64,000 bases of DNA from Pseudomonas saliphila. Its GTDB lineage: Bacteria > Pseudomonadota > Gammaproteobacteria > Pseudomonadales > Pseudomonadaceae. Made by a program: the position numbers and the translations under genes. The notes below the pieces were generated by a model that saw only the letters and a list, made by a program, of their open reading frames with translations, was not told the origin of the DNA and searched no databases. Of this stretch, positions 61,849 through 64,000 are shown one piece after another (position 1 is the stretch's first letter; every line of letters starts with the position of its first letter). The DNA lies in contig NZ_VTVA01000007.1 in NCBI RefSeq assembly GCF_008638345.1, forward strand, positions 1 through 64,000, written 5' to 3'.

Positions 61849-61959
61849 ATGAGGGTTATTCAGGCGGTGGCTGATAGTTGTTGCAGGTCAAGCACGGTGG
61901 GAGGTGGCGAGCCCCATGGGCGTTTTTTGGGGCGGTGGCTGATGCGCCAGGAAGGCTGA
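61849..61959 (+). CDS. Possible 36-residue peptide gene
   Basis: An ATG at 61849 has GGAG 6 nt upstream. The frame starts MRVIQAVADSCCRSS and ends LMRQEG. It contains a Cys-Cys pair and a basic C-terminal third. No homologue is known to me, and part of it comprises the 13-bp repeats of this spacer, so it may be chance. Confidence 0.2.
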   Translation: MRVIQAVADSCCRSSTVGGGEPHGRFLGRWLMRQEG

Positions 61960-61979
61960 ATGAATCGTTTTACCCCAAG

Positions 61980-62007
61980 TAAAACAAAACCCCTTCTGAG
62001 AGGGGTT
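61980..62007 (-). terminator. Intrinsic terminator after the SDR gene
   Basis: On the minus strand AACCCCT and AGGGGTT form a 7-bp stem with a 6-nt loop, followed by TTGTTTTAC. It lies about 70 bp after the stop at 62079. Confidence 0.75.
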
Positions 62008-62078
62008 ATGAGATGAAAATACACCATGCCGCTGAACGTCAAAGCCGCTCCGTGGCAACTAGCGGCCCGGTCCCTATC

Positions 62079-62837
62079 TCAACTCAGCATCAACATTCCA
62101 CCGTCAATCATCAGGGTCTGGCCGGTCACGAAGCGCGAACCCTCACCGGCGAGAAAAACCAGAACGGGCGCAAGATCCTGCGTGGCATCGCCAAGCTGGC
62201 CTCCAAGCGGAATCAGACTGGCCATGAATGCATCGTGCTGCTTAAGCTGGGTCTCGCTCATGCTTGCGCGGGTGGCGTCGTACATCGGCGTCCATATCGC
62301 TGGGGCGATGGCGTTAACGGTAATGCCGTGCGGACCCCACTCGCGTGCGACGGTACGCGTCCATGCCAAGACCGCGCCCTTGCTGGCGGCATAGTGCGCT
62401 TTGCCAGGCTGCCCGCCCACTCCAGCGGCCGAGGCGAAATTAATGATCCGCCCGCCACCTTGTCGCATAAGCTTGAACGCCGCGCGGTTGGTCAGAAAGG
62501 TGCCGCGGGTGTTTACCGCAAATACTTGTTCCCACTCATCCAGGGTGATTTCATCAGCCGTGGCGTTGGGCGCTATTCCGGCAGCATTAACCAGCACATC
62601 CAGCCCGCCCAACTGACCGGTAGCCAAGTCGAACGCTTCGTTCACCGACGCGGAATCGGAGATATCGCAGATCCGGCTTTTTGCCCAACCGCCTCCCTCA
62701 CCTATCACCGGCTCTTGCGAGGTGTCGACATCAAGACTGATGACATGGGCGCCCTCGGCGATGTATGCCGCGACGATCGCAGCGCCAATGCCGCGCGCGC
62801 CGCCTGTTACGATGATGCGTTTGCCAGCCAGTTGCAT
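62079..62837 (-). CDS. SDR-family oxidoreductase
   Basis: 252 residues. VTGGARGIGAAIVAAYIAEG, VNAAGIAPN, NFASAAGVGGQPG and AHYAASKGAVLAW form the complete catalytic set with Tyr-x3-Lys. FVTGQTLMIDGGMLM ends the protein. GAGGG is upstream of the ATG. It follows the canonical APH-like gene by 56 bp and is the last gene of that operon. Confidence 0.87.
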   Translation of the reverse strand: MQLAGKRIIVTGGARGIGAAIVAAYIAEGAHVISLDVDTSQEPVIGEGGGWAKSRICDISDSASVNEAFDLATGQLGGLDVLVNAAGIAPNATADEITLDEWEQVFAVNTRGTFLTNRAAFKLMRQGGGRIINFASAAGVGGQPGKAHYAASKGAVLAWTRTVAREWGPHGITVNAIAPAIWTPMYDATRASMSETQLKQHDAFMASLIPLGGQLGDATQDLAPVLVFLAGEGSRFVTGQTLMIDGGMLMLS

Positions 62838-62893
62838 GAAGCCGCCCTCATGTAGTGCAGCGACGCCTGCCGCCGCTGGATAGGAAATTTGGG

Positions 62894-63946
62894 TTATTCG
62901 ATCCGCGACAGCGCGCCCTCAAACAGCCGCAGCGCCGAGGAGTGGTGTTTTCTACCGTGTTCCATCGACGCCTTGCCCGCGCAGGCCCGGGCGTAGCTGA
63001 CTTCGAGAAAAATGCCAAGCTTGAAAGCCGCGAGCACCAGGTACCAGGTAAAGGCTTCGAAGCTGCGGGAGCTACGAGCCACGTAGTGCGTCACCAGCTC
63101 GTCCGCTGCAGGAAACCCCTCCCACGGATGCACCTCGATCGTGCCGGCGCCGTGGCCGCTGGCGTCCGGCCATGTCACCACCAACCAGGCAAGATCCAGC
63201 AACGGATCGCCGACGGTAGCAAGCTCCCAGTCAACGATCGCACTAAGCTCCGGCCCCTTGCGACTGAACATTACATTGGATAGATGATAGTCGCCGTGCA
63301 GGATACCTGGGCTGAACTGTTGCGGGCAGTTGTCATTCAGCCAGCGCGCCAGCCGGTCGAGCCCGGGAAGGCTGCCTGCGCCCGGCCAACCGGCGTAGCC
63401 GGCGACGCTTTCAAGCTGATGCAGCCAGCGGGCCACCTGCCGTTGATGAAAGCCGTCGGGCCGCCCGAAGCCGTCGAGACCAATGGCTCGATAATCCAGC
63501 TCATGAAGACAAAGCAGCGCGTCGACCATGGCTAGTCCCATGCGCCGACGAATGTCGCGATCGCCGGCATGGGGCAGCGGCAAACCGGCTGCGCAATTGG
63601 GATTGAAGCCATCCACCGGTTCCATAAGATAGAACTTCGCACCCAAGACAGTCTCGTCATCGCAGGCCTCGATCAATGCGGCGTGCGGCACCCGGCTGCC
63701 CGCCAGCGCCTTTAGCATGCGGGCTTCGCGTGCGATGGTCTTGCCACCTACTTCCCGTAATTCCGCCGATGGCCGACGCAGCACAAATTCACGTTCGCCC
63801 CGGCGAAAGCGCAGCAATAGATTCTGCGTGCCGCCGGTGAGCCGCACGGCATTTTCGAGCGGTCCGGACGCAAGTTTCCGCTCATCCATCCAGGCGCCCA
63901 AACTGTCGAGATCGACCAGCTCGCGCCACTCAGCCTGGCTGCTCAC
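62894..63946 (-). CDS. APH/ACAD10-like phosphotransferase
   Basis: 350 residues from a GTG at 63946 that overlaps the upstream stop (GTGA). The catalytic loop is canonical: LHGDYHLSNVMF with Asp219 and Asn224, and VDWELATVGDPLLDLAW with Asp239. The N-terminal lobe has LTGGTQNLLLRFRRGEREFV and LRRPS. Proteins of this type often pair with an acyl-CoA dehydrogenase and phosphorylate 4-hydroxyacyl-CoA or similar. The gene cut by the window edge may be that partner. Confidence 0.82.
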   Translation of the reverse strand: MSSQAEWRELVDLDSLGAWMDERKLASGPLENAVRLTGGTQNLLLRFRRGEREFVLRRPSAELREVGGKTIAREARMLKALAGSRVPHAALIEACDDETVLGAKFYLMEPVDGFNPNCAAGLPLPHAGDRDIRRRMGLAMVDALLCLHELDYRAIGLDGFGRPDGFHQRQVARWLHQLESVAGYAGWPGAGSLPGLDRLARWLNDNCPQQFSPGILHGDYHLSNVMFSRKGPELSAIVDWELATVGDPLLDLAWLVVTWPDASGHGAGTIEVHPWEGFPAADELVTHYVARSSRSFEAFTWYLVLAAFKLGIFLEVSYARACAGKASMEHGRKHHSSALRLFEGALSRIE

Positions 63947-64000
63947 CGCTGCTCTCCGCTTTGTTCCAACGTCGCTAGCGCGTCGGCATATTTCTGACGT
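63943..64000 (-). CDS. C-terminal end of an unidentified gene
   Basis: The last 18 codons (reading RQKYADALATLEQSGEQR, then TGA) run to the window edge and overlap the phosphotransferase GTG. An acyl-CoA dehydrogenase or another pathway gene is plausible by context, but too little is visible for a family call. Confidence 0.5.
   Translation of the reverse strand, partial: RQKYADALATLEQSGEQR

Larger units (their letters stand above)
61460..62078. promoter_or_regulatory. Upstream region of the fourth DUF1329 operon
   Basis: The 619-bp spacer holds the leader of the DUF1329 gene, the terminator of the SDR at 62079, one small plus-strand frame (61849-61959) and a 13-bp direct repeat GGCGGTGGCTGAT at 61863-61875 and 61931-61943. 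A 103-codon minus frame (61456-61767) overlaps the DUF1329 start but shows no family features. The centre (61700-61850) is AT-rich and likely contains the promoter. Confidence 0.4.

Noticed and set aside
1-64000. CRISPR arrays, complete insertion sequences, rRNA
   Set aside because: No regularly spaced repeats, no transposase frames with flanking inverted repeats, and no rRNA-like stretches were seen.

Overview
The window reads as chromosomal DNA of a gammaproteobacterium close to Pseudomonas/Halopseudomonas. This is an inference from protein families and gene order: a liu-type leucine catabolic operon, DUF1302/DUF1329 pairs, OFA-type MFS carriers, and Shine-Dalgarno sites of the AGGAG class. 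No rRNA and no intact tRNA was recognised.

Region 1 (1-5600) is the remnant of an integrative element. On the minus strand lie an excisionase-like gene, a tyrosine integrase, a small unknown gene and an HD/MOBH-like protein, with overlapping starts and stops. A tRNA-like sequence and a DUF6957/DUF2384 (antitoxin-like) pair follow. A divergent HTH regulator faces this operon across a palindromic operator. Next to it is a decayed restriction-type helicase, then about 0.7 kb with no credible gene.

Region 2 (5600-12900) carries redox genes. It holds an MDR reductase divergent from a YdeP/FdhF-like molybdoenzyme, which overlaps a frameshifted MFS pseudogene. It also holds a VOC protein and two Rieske-oxygenase-like subunits: one keeps the Rieske cluster but has an incomplete iron site, the other keeps the iron site but has lost the cluster. 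A divergent adrenodoxin-type ferredoxin completes the group.

Region 3 (12900-26900) is one long minus-strand leucine/isovalerate operon. It contains a fused indolepyruvate-type 2-oxoacid:ferredoxin oxidoreductase, isovaleryl-CoA dehydrogenase, both methylcrotonyl-CoA carboxylase subunits, methylglutaconyl-CoA hydratase, HMG-CoA lyase, acetoacetate CoA-transferase A and B, and thiolase. Together these can take a branched 2-oxoacid to acetyl-CoA. A LysR regulator is divergent at its head.

Region 4 (26900-64000) is a large catabolic and transport cluster for an unidentified hydrophobic compound. It has two DUF1302 outer-membrane proteins, four DUF1329 periplasmic proteins, a YCF48-like beta-propeller, an MMPL/RND permease, seven SDRs (two lacking the catalytic Tyr/Lys), two VOC proteins, an enoyl-CoA hydratase, two APH-like phosphotransferases, two SnoaL/NTF2 proteins, an alpha/beta hydrolase, a phytoene-dehydrogenase-like flavoprotein, a P450, an FkbM methyltransferase, two MFS carriers, an AttH/CrtC-like protein, and TetR and AraC regulators. 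The gene set resembles steroid/terpenoid catabolic islands, and the products could feed acyl-CoA oxidation and the liu operon. The substrate cannot be read from sequence.
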